Shown: piece after piece, positions 1-8,205 of the stretch
Numbering within the stretch: position 1 is the first letter of the stretch
How the letters are laid out: every line of letters begins with the position of its first letter
Origin: a virus
IMG/VR virus record: IMGVR_UViG_3300023181_000072
Span: 1 to 28,352 of that record
Strand: one strand, 5' to 3'
Length of the DNA: 28,352 nt
The notes under the pieces: model-generated
Database searches by the model: none
The model's input: the letters and a program-made list of their open reading frames with translations, nothing else
Told to the model about the DNA's origin: nothing
Position numbers and translations under genes: made by a program

Positions 1-441
1 TTGGTTATTTATACGCGATTGTGTATCATCACGTCCATATTTATATAAATCTATTGGATTAGTGCCAGTCACGACCCCCGCGCCTAAAGCACCGAGAAAA
101 TCTGTAGCCTCATCAGTGAAAGTTCCTACCAATGGGAGGCCTTGTAAACCTTGATCCAATAGCAATCTGGCCCTATCGCCTCTTGTCTCCTGCGGGACGG
201 CCTGAGATGTTTCAATAGGAGCGACCTCAACAGATTCAGCTCTTTTTCTCCAATCAGGAACTGGTGGAGAAATATCAGCAGGAACCCCTATAACTTGGCC
301 ATTTTCATCAGTTAAAGCCATGTTTGCGGGTTCCATAGCAATAGGCGCAGCCTTATAACCTGTCTTCGGGGAAGACGGTTCATATTCTTTTAAATCAAGC
401 CCTGCCTGAACAGGTATTGCTCTTTCGCGCCAACTTGCCAT
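1..441 (-). CDS. Large internal virion/ejection-type protein, N-terminal part only
   Basis: An open frame starts at ATG 441-439 and stays open for 147 codons to the window edge, so the C-terminus is missing. The start overlaps the stop of the upstream gene in a TAATG junction, which supports translational coupling. The visible part is proline-rich and polar at first. It is followed by a segment around residues 95-120 (GLPLVGTFTDEATDFLGALG) that resembles a short motif common near the N-termini of large phage internal virion or transglycosylase proteins. Its place at the end of the late operon, after two glycine/alanine-rich proteins, fits a protein ejected with the DNA. No catalytic motif is visible in this fragment. 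That it is coding is well supported; the role is inferred from position and composition. Confidence 0.6.
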   Translation of the reverse strand, partial: MASWRERAIPVQAGLDLKEYEPSSPKTGYKAAPIAMEPANMALTDENGQVIGVPADISPPVPDWRKRAESVEVAPIETSQAVPQETRGDRARLLLDQGLQGLPLVGTFTDEATDFLGALGAGVVTGTNPIDLYKYGRDDTQSRINNQ

Positions 442-1388
442 TATTCCGGATTAAACCCCTCTGCCTGAGCTTGGGGTAAATCTTCTGCCGGAATAGTAAA
501 ACGTTCTCTGGTATTTGGATTAAAAACCGTTATACGGGTTCCTGATCCCTGACCCGATAATCCGCCATTTTCAAGAGAGGTTCCCTTAACCGCATTGCCT
601 TTGGCGTTTTCAAGAATTGATTTGAGGTCTGCCAATGCTTCACGGGCCGATTTAGCCGATTGAGAACTTTGCAAACGAGTGACAGCCGCCGTTGCCGCCT
701 TACCCTCCGCATCAGACAATGCGCCCGATCCCTTCATTTCTCCGACAGCAGTAAGGAACGCACCGCCACGGATTTGGTCAATATAGGTTGCGGCATCTGC
801 TGCCTCGCTGCCGTACATATTCGGTAAAGCTCCCATTTTACCAAAGTTTTTATCGAATCCAGGCTTAGCTAGTGCGTCATTGATAACCTTTAGATTATTA
901 TCTATCATCGTCACCTTTTTAGGGGCGGCGTTCTCTTTTTCAACATCAAACTCGGCCTGATTAACTGCCGTTGTCTGGGCCGCTTTTGTCTCTGGCAATT
1001 GCTCAGGAGGAATCGTCTTGTCAATTTCCCTAACGGTCCGACCAGTTGAATCAAGCACAACCTGAGAACCGCCCCGATCAAACATCTGATTGGATCGTTT
1101 AGAAAGCAAGTATCTTGACTGTTCCTCGGGGCTTAACTTGCTAAAATATTCGTATTCCTGAATTGCACTAGGCACATCAGAACTAAATCCACGGGCAGCC
1201 GCCGCTTCTTTTAAGGCAGTTTGACGCGCCAAAAGTGCCAATTGCGACTGGTCATTCTTCGCGCCATAAAGCGTTTTTGCAAATTCAGGATTCGCGGCAA
1301 ACACCTTATTTATGTGCTGGTCGTTTTGATACCCCTGATATTGATTAGCCAATTGACCAAGGGCCGAGCCAAACCATTCGTTACCCAC
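441..1388 (-). CDS. Putative DNA ejection/internal virion protein
   Basis: A 315-residue protein when started at GTG 1388-1386. That codon has a GGAGG ribosome binding site five bases upstream; an earlier in-frame TTG at 1400 would lie inside this site, so GTG is preferred. The start overlaps the previous gene's stop by 8 bases. The protein is alanine- and glutamine-rich and mostly helical. Residues about 205-260 read as an IRGGAFLTAVGEMKGSGALS-type helix pair that recurs in phage virion proteins, with a predicted coiled coil of LQSSQ and ALADLKSILENA. The C-terminus has a small beta-like tail (RITVFNPNTRERFTIP). Its position after the tail hub and before the large ejection-type gene suggests an internal protein released into the host. 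No enzyme motif is visible. Confidence 0.6.
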   Translation of the reverse strand: MGNEWFGSALGQLANQYQGYQNDQHINKVFAANPEFAKTLYGAKNDQSQLALLARQTALKEAAAARGFSSDVPSAIQEYEYFSKLSPEEQSRYLLSKRSNQMFDRGGSQVVLDSTGRTVREIDKTIPPEQLPETKAAQTTAVNQAEFDVEKENAAPKKVTMIDNNLKVINDALAKPGFDKNFGKMGALPNMYGSEAADAATYIDQIRGGAFLTAVGEMKGSGALSDAEGKAATAAVTRLQSSQSAKSAREALADLKSILENAKGNAVKGTSLENGGLSGQGSGTRITVFNPNTRERFTIPAEDLPQAQAEGFNPE

Positions 1389-2244
1389 CGAAACCTCCAA
1401 AGAATCCGCCGCCGCTATTCCAGTTAATTCCGCTTGATGGGTCTAGCCCACCTGTAAGGCCGTATTGTGCGCCAAGTCCCGCAAGAGTCGAACCTATACC
1501 GCCGCCCATTGCCGCGCCTAGGGCCGTTCCCGCTCCCGGAGCGAAGGCATTAAGAGCCAACGGGGCCACGGTTTTAAGCAACCCGCCCAATCCACCACCC
1601 GTTTTAATCGTCTGCGCCTGAGTGCCGAAATTCCCGAATTGTGTCGGAACCTGATTAAGTATTCCCAGATTAGCGTTAACCGCAGCATACGGAGCCTGTT
1701 TAGTAGCGGAATCCAGACCACGCTCGAATTGACCGATGCCAAGTTGATTGGTCGCATCCTGTTGACGTAATCCAGCCAAGGGTCCAAGGACATTGTTAAC
1801 GGCATTATTATAGTTAGATTGGCGGAATTGCCCGATGTTATTCAAGCGGTTCTGCTCGACATCAGAAGAACCAAGGAAGGAACGGTTTGACCCCTGTTGC
1901 CCGGCTTGTGTCGCCGCCTGATTTACAAGCGAATTTTGACCTTGAGACTCCCGATTAATGCCGTCGATAACATAACTATCGAAAGGATTGGTAAACATGG
2001 AAATATCGTTTTGTAAGGATTGCTGATTAGGCGCGAATCCTTGGCGCATTGCGTTAAATGCGTTCGTCTCGTCTTGTGTCTGGGCCAACGGAGTAAAGGC
2101 ATCCGTGTTTAATTGTCCGGCAACCTGTCCGGCCTGACCAAGAACGTTGTTATAAAGGGACTGATATGCTGCTGGCTGCGAGTAAAAACCCGATGCAGGA
2201 ACATTGGTCTTTTGTCCGCCTGTGATTGAAGAAAAGAATCCCAT
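1381..2244 (-). CDS. Glycine/glutamine-rich putative DNA transfer/ejection protein
   Basis: A 287-residue protein from ATG 2244-2242, preceded by AAGGGC and lying 7 bases past the upstream stop. An upstream in-frame TTG at 2298 would overlap the previous gene by 47 bases and lacks a good ribosome binding site. The middle carries a NPFDSYVIDGINRESQGQNS segment followed by GSNRSFLGSSDVEQNR. This matches the pattern of phage DNA-transfer proteins, where a NPF...V helix precedes a G-S-R helix pair. The C-terminal third is very rich in glycine and alanine (LNAFAPGAGTALGAAMGGGI) and could insert into or cross a membrane. Membrane crossing is inference from composition. It belongs to the ejection-protein group of this late operon. 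Confidence 0.62.
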   Translation of the reverse strand: MGFFSSITGGQKTNVPASGFYSQPAAYQSLYNNVLGQAGQVAGQLNTDAFTPLAQTQDETNAFNAMRQGFAPNQQSLQNDISMFTNPFDSYVIDGINRESQGQNSLVNQAATQAGQQGSNRSFLGSSDVEQNRLNNIGQFRQSNYNNAVNNVLGPLAGLRQQDATNQLGIGQFERGLDSATKQAPYAAVNANLGILNQVPTQFGNFGTQAQTIKTGGGLGGLLKTVAPLALNAFAPGAGTALGAAMGGGIGSTLAGLGAQYGLTGGLDPSSGINWNSGGGFFGGFGG

Positions 2245-2251
2245 GAAGCCC

Positions 2252-2527
2252 TTACCACGCTGTCCAAGCGACTCTACGCCACTCGGAAGTTGCGCCAACA
2301 GGAACTACTAGATAAAAGTAGTCCTCATCAGCATTATAATCACCAATTCTATCAGTCGAACTAGTGGCGGCTCCTGTTGGAACTATGCCACTTTTACGCC
2401 CAGACATAAAGGTATTTTTTAAATTATCGAAATCCTTAACGTCACTTGCCCGTTCTTTTGAAACGTAGCGAACCCATTCTTTAAGGTCCTCAAAACTCTC
2501 CACAACATAAGCTGGAAAATCCTTCAT
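2252..2527 (-). CDS. Small virion-module protein, unknown function
   Basis: A 91-residue protein. Its ATG (2527-2525) overlaps the tail-hub stop in an ATGA junction, and it ends 7 bases before the next gene. The N-terminal half is charged and helical (FEDLKEWVRYVSKERASDVKDF); the C-terminal half ends in tryptophan-rich beta-like sequence (EWRRVAWTAW). I recognise no family. Small proteins in this position after tail hubs are common in podovirus-like genomes, so a minor structural or assembly role is likely, but this rests on position only. Confidence 0.55.
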   Translation of the reverse strand: MKDFPAYVVESFEDLKEWVRYVSKERASDVKDFDNLKNTFMSGRKSGIVPTGAATSSTDRIGDYNADEDYFYLVVPVGATSEWRRVAWTAW

Positions 2528-4572
2528 GGTGACTCCGATCCCTGTTGAGCTTCCTCAAACCATGTACCCATTTCCCAGTCCTGGCCCAGTTCGTTTCCGG
2601 ATATTTCAAGGTTATAAAATCTTCCGTTCATCTGGGTTGATATGTCTTCGGTGGTGGGGGTAACGTCATATGTTTTTGAATACATGAATTTTACCGATTG
2701 CGGGGCAATATATCCCGTGATTTTTGCCTGGATCGTCCCGGTCTGTTTGCTGTCAGGATAGAACCTTAATTGATTTGCCGTTCCTTTACCAAAGAACCTC
2801 TTAGGACCACGCGCCATAAACGGCATGGAAACACCGTCATTATCAGTCCCTATTTCGGTCTTATACAGCGTACCAATGTTAACCAGGCGAGGATTGACCA
2901 GTTTCGTATTAGGATATTCAGCCGCCGTATAATTCCCGGTATCGATAACCCACGTATAATCCAGGAGATTTACTCTCACGATACTGTCAGGCTCATTACT
3001 CCCCGCAGACGGATAATGAAACCAAACCTCATTAAAGGACTTGTTGTACCATGCAAAACACTTGGATTTTTGACCCCAGTTTATGTTATCGAAAACATAT
3101 TGCAGACAAGTAGATTGTGGAACCTGTGGGTTATTTGAACGAATTATCTCAACAGTCCCACCACGATACATGTAAAAGTTTTGCGATCCCATCCAGAACG
3201 CCATGCCCTTAACCGAAACTCGTGCCATGGGTGCGATAATGCCTATGGTTTCGTCAACTGGCGTGATTTCCCAAATTAAAGGAAGCCCGATATAGCGGAA
3301 CTTATAGGTCTTAAACTCAGTGAAGATAAGATTATAATCCTCTACCGGACAGTGAGACGTTAATCTCCCGGCCCCTTCTATATCATCATCAAACACCTGA
3401 TTAGTTGAAGAACTTGACCACTCTGTTATGTCGTTTTGATCTGAGGCATAGATACGGTTTTCAATATCACCTGCACCAAAAGTCACGATTATGTTATCTG
3501 ATACGAATTGATAATTGATGTTCAGGGGCGCATTGGTGATTAATTCAGGCGCGGTTTCAATACCGCCCATCCATTGATAAAGTCCTGTTTGCTCACCTGG
3601 ACTGAGTGTAATCGTATCTCCGTAACGGTCATCAAACCAGATTCGGGGATAGGCTCTTGACGTGTTGGAAATAAGAGCTGTGCCGTATAATCCAGCCCCG
3701 TACATGCCAGCACCATAACCTTGGGCATTCGTCTCATTCACCTGACCATTGGGAATTTCTTCAAAGTAAACGGTAGACGCACCCCCGGAGGCCGTAACCG
3801 CAGAGGTTGCATTTCCTATAGTCATGACATCAAAAGAATTGGCCAGGACATTTCTAATTGTAAATTCTCTATTGATATCTACGGCAAGGATGCCGCCTGT
3901 TGCCGCCGCACCTGATATTTTAACCCGGTCATCATCAAGATTCCCATGTGCCGCTGATGATACATTAATAAGTCCTGATGATCGATTTACCGCAGCACCT
4001 CCACCAGAGGCTGTGGACGTGGCATTAGTTCCTACGTTAATGGTATAGGAACCAATCCCGACTGATCTGACCACATTGTCACCGTTTATGTTTACAGCCG
4101 GGATACCTGCGAATGTTGTAGCACCGGAAAAATAAACAGTGTCTCCCGGTTGAAACCGTGCCGCCTGTGAATCCGTGACAGTCACCGTAGGACTACCATT
4201 GATAGCTGAGAAGGGGTTATTTCCAAGCGTTGCGTATTGTGTAGAGAGGGAATTTGCAGCCGCTACGGAAGTTATGAGCAAGGGTGTTATGTTATCAAGC
4301 CGCGTTCCGATAAGGCTATAGAGCTTCTCGTTTGAACCCAGAACTGAGTAATACTTCCCATTGATAAATTCAGCATAAAGGGACCGGACAACACCGTCGA
4401 TTGTCTCACCATAATCAAATTGAATGGATTGTCTGCCACCGATTTTCTCAGGCTTACCATTACGAAAACGAACCTTATCTGTCATAACCCAGTGAGGGCT
4501 TGTAACATTTGTTTGGTCTGTAATTGGTTGAACGCCCGGTTGAATGTCAATCGGGTTGAGGGTTGAGGCCAT
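2524..4572 (-). CDS. Tail hub/packaged-DNA stabilisation-like protein
   Basis: A 682-residue structural protein. The N-terminus (NPIDIQPGVQPITDQTNVTS, then a FRNGKPEKIGGRQ segment and repeated GVVRSLYAEFINGKYYSVLG) matches the pattern of the large beta-rich tail-hub proteins of podovirus-like phages, functionally comparable to P22 gp10, which plugs the portal and bears fibres. Residues about 110-275 hold two related beta repeats: each has a F/L-x-P/D-G/D-D-x-V-x-I/F-SGA start, a GI-x-A-V-x-IN middle and an A-T-S-x-x-x-A-SGGG/A end. The second half has aromatic repeats such as FWMGSQNFYMYRGG typical of a propeller-like fold. It overlaps the fibre gene by one base (TAATG) and the following small gene by four. 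The assignment rests on pattern and gene order, not a search. Confidence 0.72.
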   Translation of the reverse strand: MASTLNPIDIQPGVQPITDQTNVTSPHWVMTDKVRFRNGKPEKIGGRQSIQFDYGETIDGVVRSLYAEFINGKYYSVLGSNEKLYSLIGTRLDNITPLLITSVAAANSLSTQYATLGNNPFSAINGSPTVTVTDSQAARFQPGDTVYFSGATTFAGIPAVNINGDNVVRSVGIGSYTINVGTNATSTASGGGAAVNRSSGLINVSSAAHGNLDDDRVKISGAAATGGILAVDINREFTIRNVLANSFDVMTIGNATSAVTASGGASTVYFEEIPNGQVNETNAQGYGAGMYGAGLYGTALISNTSRAYPRIWFDDRYGDTITLSPGEQTGLYQWMGGIETAPELITNAPLNINYQFVSDNIIVTFGAGDIENRIYASDQNDITEWSSSSTNQVFDDDIEGAGRLTSHCPVEDYNLIFTEFKTYKFRYIGLPLIWEITPVDETIGIIAPMARVSVKGMAFWMGSQNFYMYRGGTVEIIRSNNPQVPQSTCLQYVFDNINWGQKSKCFAWYNKSFNEVWFHYPSAGSNEPDSIVRVNLLDYTWVIDTGNYTAAEYPNTKLVNPRLVNIGTLYKTEIGTDNDGVSMPFMARGPKRFFGKGTANQLRFYPDSKQTGTIQAKITGYIAPQSVKFMYSKTYDVTPTTEDISTQMNGRFYNLEISGNELGQDWEMGTWFEEAQQGSESP

Positions 4573-5456
4573 TAGGTCACCCTGAATTTAGTAACTACCA
4601 TGCGGGTCAATGTAGGCTCTGTGACAGCCGAACCGCCGCCGTTTCTCCATACCTGAAGTTTAAATACATCAGCCGGGGCGCATTTGATCTTTTGGCATAG
4701 CTCAACATCTACAGTTGGGGCGGAGGGGTCGCCTGAGAAACCAAGGCGCGCACTTTTAACGGAAACGCCGTTCTTGAGCAATCTCACATACGCTTCACCA
4801 TTGGGATTGTTGGAAGTAAAGCTTAGGTTTGCATCGACTTCAACATAACCATCGAAATCTACCGTTACGTCTGTGGAAGAGCCTGTATGCCAGCCAAAAT
4901 CATCATAATATTCACTGTCAAAAGCGATATCCTGAAACGTACTATTAAGATTATAAGCGGTTCCGGTTGTCTGGTATAAATAACATCCCCGGTTTAATGA
5001 CTCTTCTGGGGAATAATCATCGATAATAAACCATGAAGTCCCATTACAGATATAGGTCTGGGTGTCCCATTGATCCGTATAGGTCATGCTGGAAACGCCA
5101 TCGATAGTTTCTAATAGATAACCATCAACCGTTACTGTGTTTACAGAGGCATCGATCTTTTTAACCGATACACGAAAACCTGATCCAGCCGTAGCCGCAT
5201 CTAATAGCGTAACAGTTCTATTGCCTCCGGTTGCATCCATAAGAATGACTTTATTCTTATCAGAGGCCAGAACCGTATAATCAGCCGTTTGGGAATTAAC
5301 CGCAGGACTTGATAGATTGGCCTGGTCGGAAATGGCTTTCATTGTTGAATCAATGGTGTCCAAATCCGTGTTTAAGTAACCGCCCCACAAATCCTGATCT
5401 GTTGGGTCGTTAACGCCGGGCTTTATCAGGCTATAGTTTGTGGTGACCGTACTCAC
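4572..5456 (-). CDS. Tail fibre/appendage protein with C1q-like C-terminal domain
   Basis: A 294-residue protein. The N-terminus (NYSLIKPGVNDPTDQDLWGG followed by LNTDLDTID) is a common attachment module of phage fibre proteins. Residues about 58-145 form a beta-rich region (SDKNKVILMDATGGNRTVTL ... WDTQTYICNGTSWFII) that is widely shared by phage fibres. Residues about 155-294 look like a C1q/TNF-like jelly roll: a hydrophobic ladder, then VRLLKNGVSVKSARLGF and KLQVWRNGGGS. Such domains usually trimerise and contact receptors. The gene lies directly before the tail hub, overlapping it by one base. A role in host contact is inferred; no enzymatic site is visible. Confidence 0.72.
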   Translation of the reverse strand: MSTVTTNYSLIKPGVNDPTDQDLWGGYLNTDLDTIDSTMKAISDQANLSSPAVNSQTADYTVLASDKNKVILMDATGGNRTVTLLDAATAGSGFRVSVKKIDASVNTVTVDGYLLETIDGVSSMTYTDQWDTQTYICNGTSWFIIDDYSPEESLNRGCYLYQTTGTAYNLNSTFQDIAFDSEYYDDFGWHTGSSTDVTVDFDGYVEVDANLSFTSNNPNGEAYVRLLKNGVSVKSARLGFSGDPSAPTVDVELCQKIKCAPADVFKLQVWRNGGGSAVTEPTLTRMVVTKFRVT

Positions 5457-5461
5457 TTAGA

Positions 5462-5716
5462 TTATCCAATTACGACATAATTGTGGGTCGAGGTATCGCT
5501 GGCAGAACCTGTGACAGTGAAGCCAACACCTGGAGTAATCGAAGTGATGGTAGAGGAACCAGGAGTTCCGCCGACTGTTTTCAGTGTGCGCCCGATAATA
5601 GAGTTTGTGGTTACAAAACGATTGGCGACCACAACAGGGGTCGTTCCGTTAATTGTGTATGTACCAGAGCGTCCGCGAAGAAGTCTGAAAAATCCACCTA
5701 GTGTTTCGTTAGCCAT
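5462..5716 (-). CDS. Small beta-rich structural protein, unknown function
   Basis: An 84-residue protein starting at ATG 5716-5714, with AAGGAG six bases upstream. It is almost wholly made of small, threonine/glycine/valine-rich beta segments. The end (GTPGSSTITSITPGVGFTVT then DTSTHNYVVIG) resembles a short domain that recurs in phage virion proteins and at the tips of fibres. It lies 5 bases before the fibre gene and after the adaptor gene, so it is probably a minor virion component. I cannot give it a more exact role. Confidence 0.6.
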   Translation of the reverse strand: MANETLGGFFRLLRGRSGTYTINGTTPVVVANRFVTTNSIIGRTLKTVGGTPGSSTITSITPGVGFTVTGSASDTSTHNYVVIG

Positions 5717-5726
5717 GGTAGTCTCC

Positions 5727-6365
5727 TTAAAGTAGGTTTGAGTGAATTGTTAATCTGTTGGTTCCGTTAAGCTTGTTCGTAAATGAATTAAGTTCATTGT
5801 ATTCATTCTTGGCCGCTGCCCTGAAATACGCCTCCATCTTATCGTCCTGACGTAATTCAGCTATAAGATTGGCGCATGCCTCAAGAATGATTAATCTGTC
5901 TGCCTCATCGGTAAAATCGTTTGTCTCGTTAGGATTAACTAAATCGTCGTAATCCTTATAGTAGGATCGTCTGATATCATAAGCCCTGTCTGGAAGGGGG
6001 TACATCAAGTACTGTTGTCCAACCCTTGCATAGTACCTTGGTATTCCATATCCGTTATCCAGATACCAGTTATTAAACTGGTTTTCTGTAATCTTCATCA
6101 GGTTGTAGCGCATGTTAGAATACTGGATTGTAAAAGCACCATCAGCTTTAGAAGGGGCTAGTACATCTCCGGTTACAGGAAGAATTGCACTTTGCAGAGT
6201 AACCTGAACAACATCTTCTACAATATTAAACCAGAACTTCTTTCTCTTGTAAGTCCTGATAGCATCGTTAATCGCGGTGGAAACCTCCGGCAATTCTACA
6301 GCCGTGTTGTTAGCGTCTAGGAGCCGCTTTGACACTCTTGTCTGTATATCACCGAAGGTCGCCAT
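5727..6365 (-). CDS. Head-tail adaptor protein (SU10/P22 gp4-like position)
   Basis: A 212-residue protein from ATG 6365-6363, 7 bases past the stop of the decoration gene. An in-frame ATG at 6461 would add 32 residues by running through the 3' end of that gene, and those residues look like shadow translation (MLAQRLVRRVRSSV). The N-terminus (FGDIQTRVSKRLLDANNT) and following helix (VSTAINDAIRTYKRKKFWFN) match the pattern of phage adaptor proteins that attach below the portal. So does the middle (GIPRYYARVGQQYLMYPLPD) and the C-terminal D-EADRLIILEACANLIAEL helix. Gene order, after capsid and before fibre and hub, agrees. The assignment is by family pattern; exact subfamily is uncertain. Confidence 0.7.
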   Translation of the reverse strand: MATFGDIQTRVSKRLLDANNTAVELPEVSTAINDAIRTYKRKKFWFNIVEDVVQVTLQSAILPVTGDVLAPSKADGAFTIQYSNMRYNLMKITENQFNNWYLDNGYGIPRYYARVGQQYLMYPLPDRAYDIRRSYYKDYDDLVNPNETNDFTDEADRLIILEACANLIAELRQDDKMEAYFRAAAKNEYNELNSFTNKLNGTNRLTIHSNLL

Positions 6366-6372
6366 TCCGTTA

Positions 6373-6855
6373 TTACCTGTTAGATGTAGCTGATAAACCG
6401 TCATAAACAGCGGCGATTTGACCGAAGATCGAACCCGTCGAACCAGTCGTTGCGCCAGCAATAGAGACGGTCACCCATCCGTCTGCTTCCGCTGTGAAAG
6501 CCGAGAGGCCCACAGTTTCGTCAAACACGATAAGTCCGCCAGCAGCTGCCACAGTCAGGGCAGAAGCAAAAGCATCTGTATCATTGGTATAGGTCGTGTT
6601 GTCGCTGTAAACATAGCCGACATCAATCGTGACCGAAGTCCCGAGAGCTGCGACAGCCAGTTGAGTTCCACCGAGTGAGAAACGGAAACCTTTGTTAAAA
6701 GGGATCAGTCCTACAATGGTAGTTACGACTGTTCCTGATGGTACGGAAACTGAGAAAGCTTCTGTACGCATTGCACCTGAGCGGTCAACCTTTGTCTGAA
6801 GGTAATCGCGGTAAGTGCCGGAACGGTTAATAGGGACAATAGCTGGGGTTGTCAT
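6373..6855 (-). CDS. Putative capsid decoration/structural protein
   Basis: A 160-residue protein with an AAGGAGA ribosome binding site upstream of ATG 6855-6853, beginning 12 bases after the capsid stop. It is low in charge and rich in threonine, alanine, glycine and valine, predicted mostly beta. It has the segment GFRFSLGGTQLAVAALGTSV and a near C-terminal VSIAGATTGSTGSIFGQIAA. Close linkage to the major capsid gene suggests a head surface or accessory protein expressed in similar amounts. I recognise no named family with certainty, so the call is by position and composition. Confidence 0.55.
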   Translation of the reverse strand: MTTPAIVPINRSGTYRDYLQTKVDRSGAMRTEAFSVSVPSGTVVTTIVGLIPFNKGFRFSLGGTQLAVAALGTSVTIDVGYVYSDNTTYTNDTDAFASALTVAAAGGLIVFDETVGLSAFTAEADGWVTVSIAGATTGSTGSIFGQIAAVYDGLSATSNR

Positions 6856-6867
6856 GTGTATCTCTCC

Positions 6868-7986
6868 TTATGAGTGTGATGCTGCGTAAGTTGAAATAAC
6901 GATAACGCCGATATCTTCCGAGTTGGACGCTACTGTCTTTTTCAGACCATAGATCATCCGGCCCTCAAGACCTTTGTAGTAACCGTAGTCTTTCAACTGC
7001 TCGAAGTATTTCAGGGCAGACGCTTTAAGCGGTGAACCGAAATAGGAAGCGTATGTAAGAGCATCAGCTCCAACCAGTACCGCACGGCGAACCGTGGTGA
7101 TAACGGCGGAAGTATCTGAACGCTGACCATAAGCAACCCGAGGGGCTTCATAGATGTTTACGCGGCCATAGTTACCAGCGGAAACCATCTCGTCCATCAT
7201 TGTGTTATCAATGGAGTTCTTTTTACCGCCAGTGATACGTGCAAGCTGGATGTTGAACCACTGAATAGCTCCAGTTGTATCGCGTTTCAGATCGATGATC
7301 TGCTCAGGAGACAGGTACAAATCAAGAGTACCGTCCGGAAGGGCTTTGATCGGTTGATCAGAAGTCGCCGACTTCTCAAGAGCTGCATCAATCAGGTCAA
7401 GTGTCATCGTGTTGGATGATGTCAAAGACTGATCGTTAGCAACTGCACCCGCACGGATAATGCGGTTTGGTGAAGGAGCTACCGGAGTGTTGTGGCCCTG
7501 AACAAACAGTTTATTAACGCCTGACCATGTAGTTCCGTTTTGTGTAAACGAGGTCGGGTTAAATCCTGCAAGCTGGTTGAAACAGGCTGAATCAAGCAGT
7601 TCAAAGTGACGTGCCGGGATAACCTTACGGGTTTTCTCAGGGAAGTCTACCAATGTACGTTTTTGTTCAATTGTGTCGTCGTTAGGATTAAGTACGCCGA
7701 TACGGGTTGTATTGATGGCCATAGAGAAGGAACCGATATCAAGGGCTTCCTCATTACCATCAAGTGTACCGCCTTCACCGATTGGAATACCAGTCAGTTT
7801 ACCGACATAATCATAAGTGATTTGATCGCCACGGGCTTTGGAGCCTGTGAATTCTTCTGCCACAAAGACAGAACCGCGAGAAAATAGGTGTCCGAAAACC
7901 ACTTGCTGACCTGGGTTAACCCAGTCTTCTGTGGCCCATAGTTTACGGGTCAAGGCATTGTTTGATGCCATAGTTGTAGCTGCCAT
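6868..7986 (-). CDS. Major capsid protein, N4-gp56/DUF4043-like
   Basis: A 372-residue protein forming the icosahedral head lattice. Start ATG 7986-7984 has AAGGA upstream. The N-terminal half carries features seen in N4 gp56/DUF4043 capsids: an early RKLWATEDW segment, GSKARGDQITYDYVGKLTGI, then GEGGTLDGNEEALDIGSFSM, and a QKRTLVDFPEKTR helix. The C-terminal region (GVNKLFVQGHN; ADALTYASYFGSP; YGYYKGLEGRMIYGLKKTV) fits the usual capsid finish in this family. The length is normal for an HK97-fold capsid. It sits between scaffold and decoration genes and has its own 219-bp non-coding leader. I see no protease gene next to it, so maturation probably does not depend on a linked protease. Confidence 0.87.
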   Translation of the reverse strand: MAATTMASNNALTRKLWATEDWVNPGQQVVFGHLFSRGSVFVAEEFTGSKARGDQITYDYVGKLTGIPIGEGGTLDGNEEALDIGSFSMAINTTRIGVLNPNDDTIEQKRTLVDFPEKTRKVIPARHFELLDSACFNQLAGFNPTSFTQNGTTWSGVNKLFVQGHNTPVAPSPNRIIRAGAVANDQSLTSSNTMTLDLIDAALEKSATSDQPIKALPDGTLDLYLSPEQIIDLKRDTTGAIQWFNIQLARITGGKKNSIDNTMMDEMVSAGNYGRVNIYEAPRVAYGQRSDTSAVITTVRRAVLVGADALTYASYFGSPLKASALKYFEQLKDYGYYKGLEGRMIYGLKKTVASNSEDIGVIVISTYAASHS

Positions 7987-8205
7987 AGGAATATCCTTGT
8001 CAATTGGGTTGAATTAAATTTAACCGAAGGACAAAGATATTTAAGGGTCTTGACTCCCCTATCCGTAGCGTGGATGAGACGTTTTCTCGGTTGCCCCGTG
8101 TCGTGAGACATTCCGCACAATTTAAAGCCGAGTGATGGCCTGACAGTTAGGTTGCCGAGTCCTAGAGAGAATATGCCACAGGTTTATGGCCTATGGCAAT
8201 AGAAT
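7987..8205 (-). promoter_or_regulatory. Non-coding leader between scaffold and capsid genes
   Basis: This 219-base stretch holds no convincing gene on either strand and is the longest gap in the late operon. It contains several inverted repeats: a 9-bp near-perfect hairpin at 8174-8198 just after the scaffold stop; TGTC/GACA around a GTGA loop at 8099-8110; ATCC/GGAT at 8061-8075; CTCGG/CCGAG at 8086-8090 and 8128-8132; and GACTC/GAGTC at 8052-8056 and 8157-8161. GGTTGCC occurs twice. Together they could fold one compact RNA. It could be a promoter or processing region that raises capsid expression; no strong -35/-10 pair is clear to me. Function is inference. Confidence 0.45.

Noticed and set aside
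4572-5456. Endosialidase or other depolymerase in the fibre
   Set aside because: No catalytic motif or beta-helix repeat pattern is visible; only attachment and jelly-roll features are seen.
6366-6461. Longer adaptor protein from ATG 6461
   Set aside because: The added 32 residues are an arginine-rich shadow of the decoration gene; ATG 6365 lies just after that gene and begins the family-like sequence.
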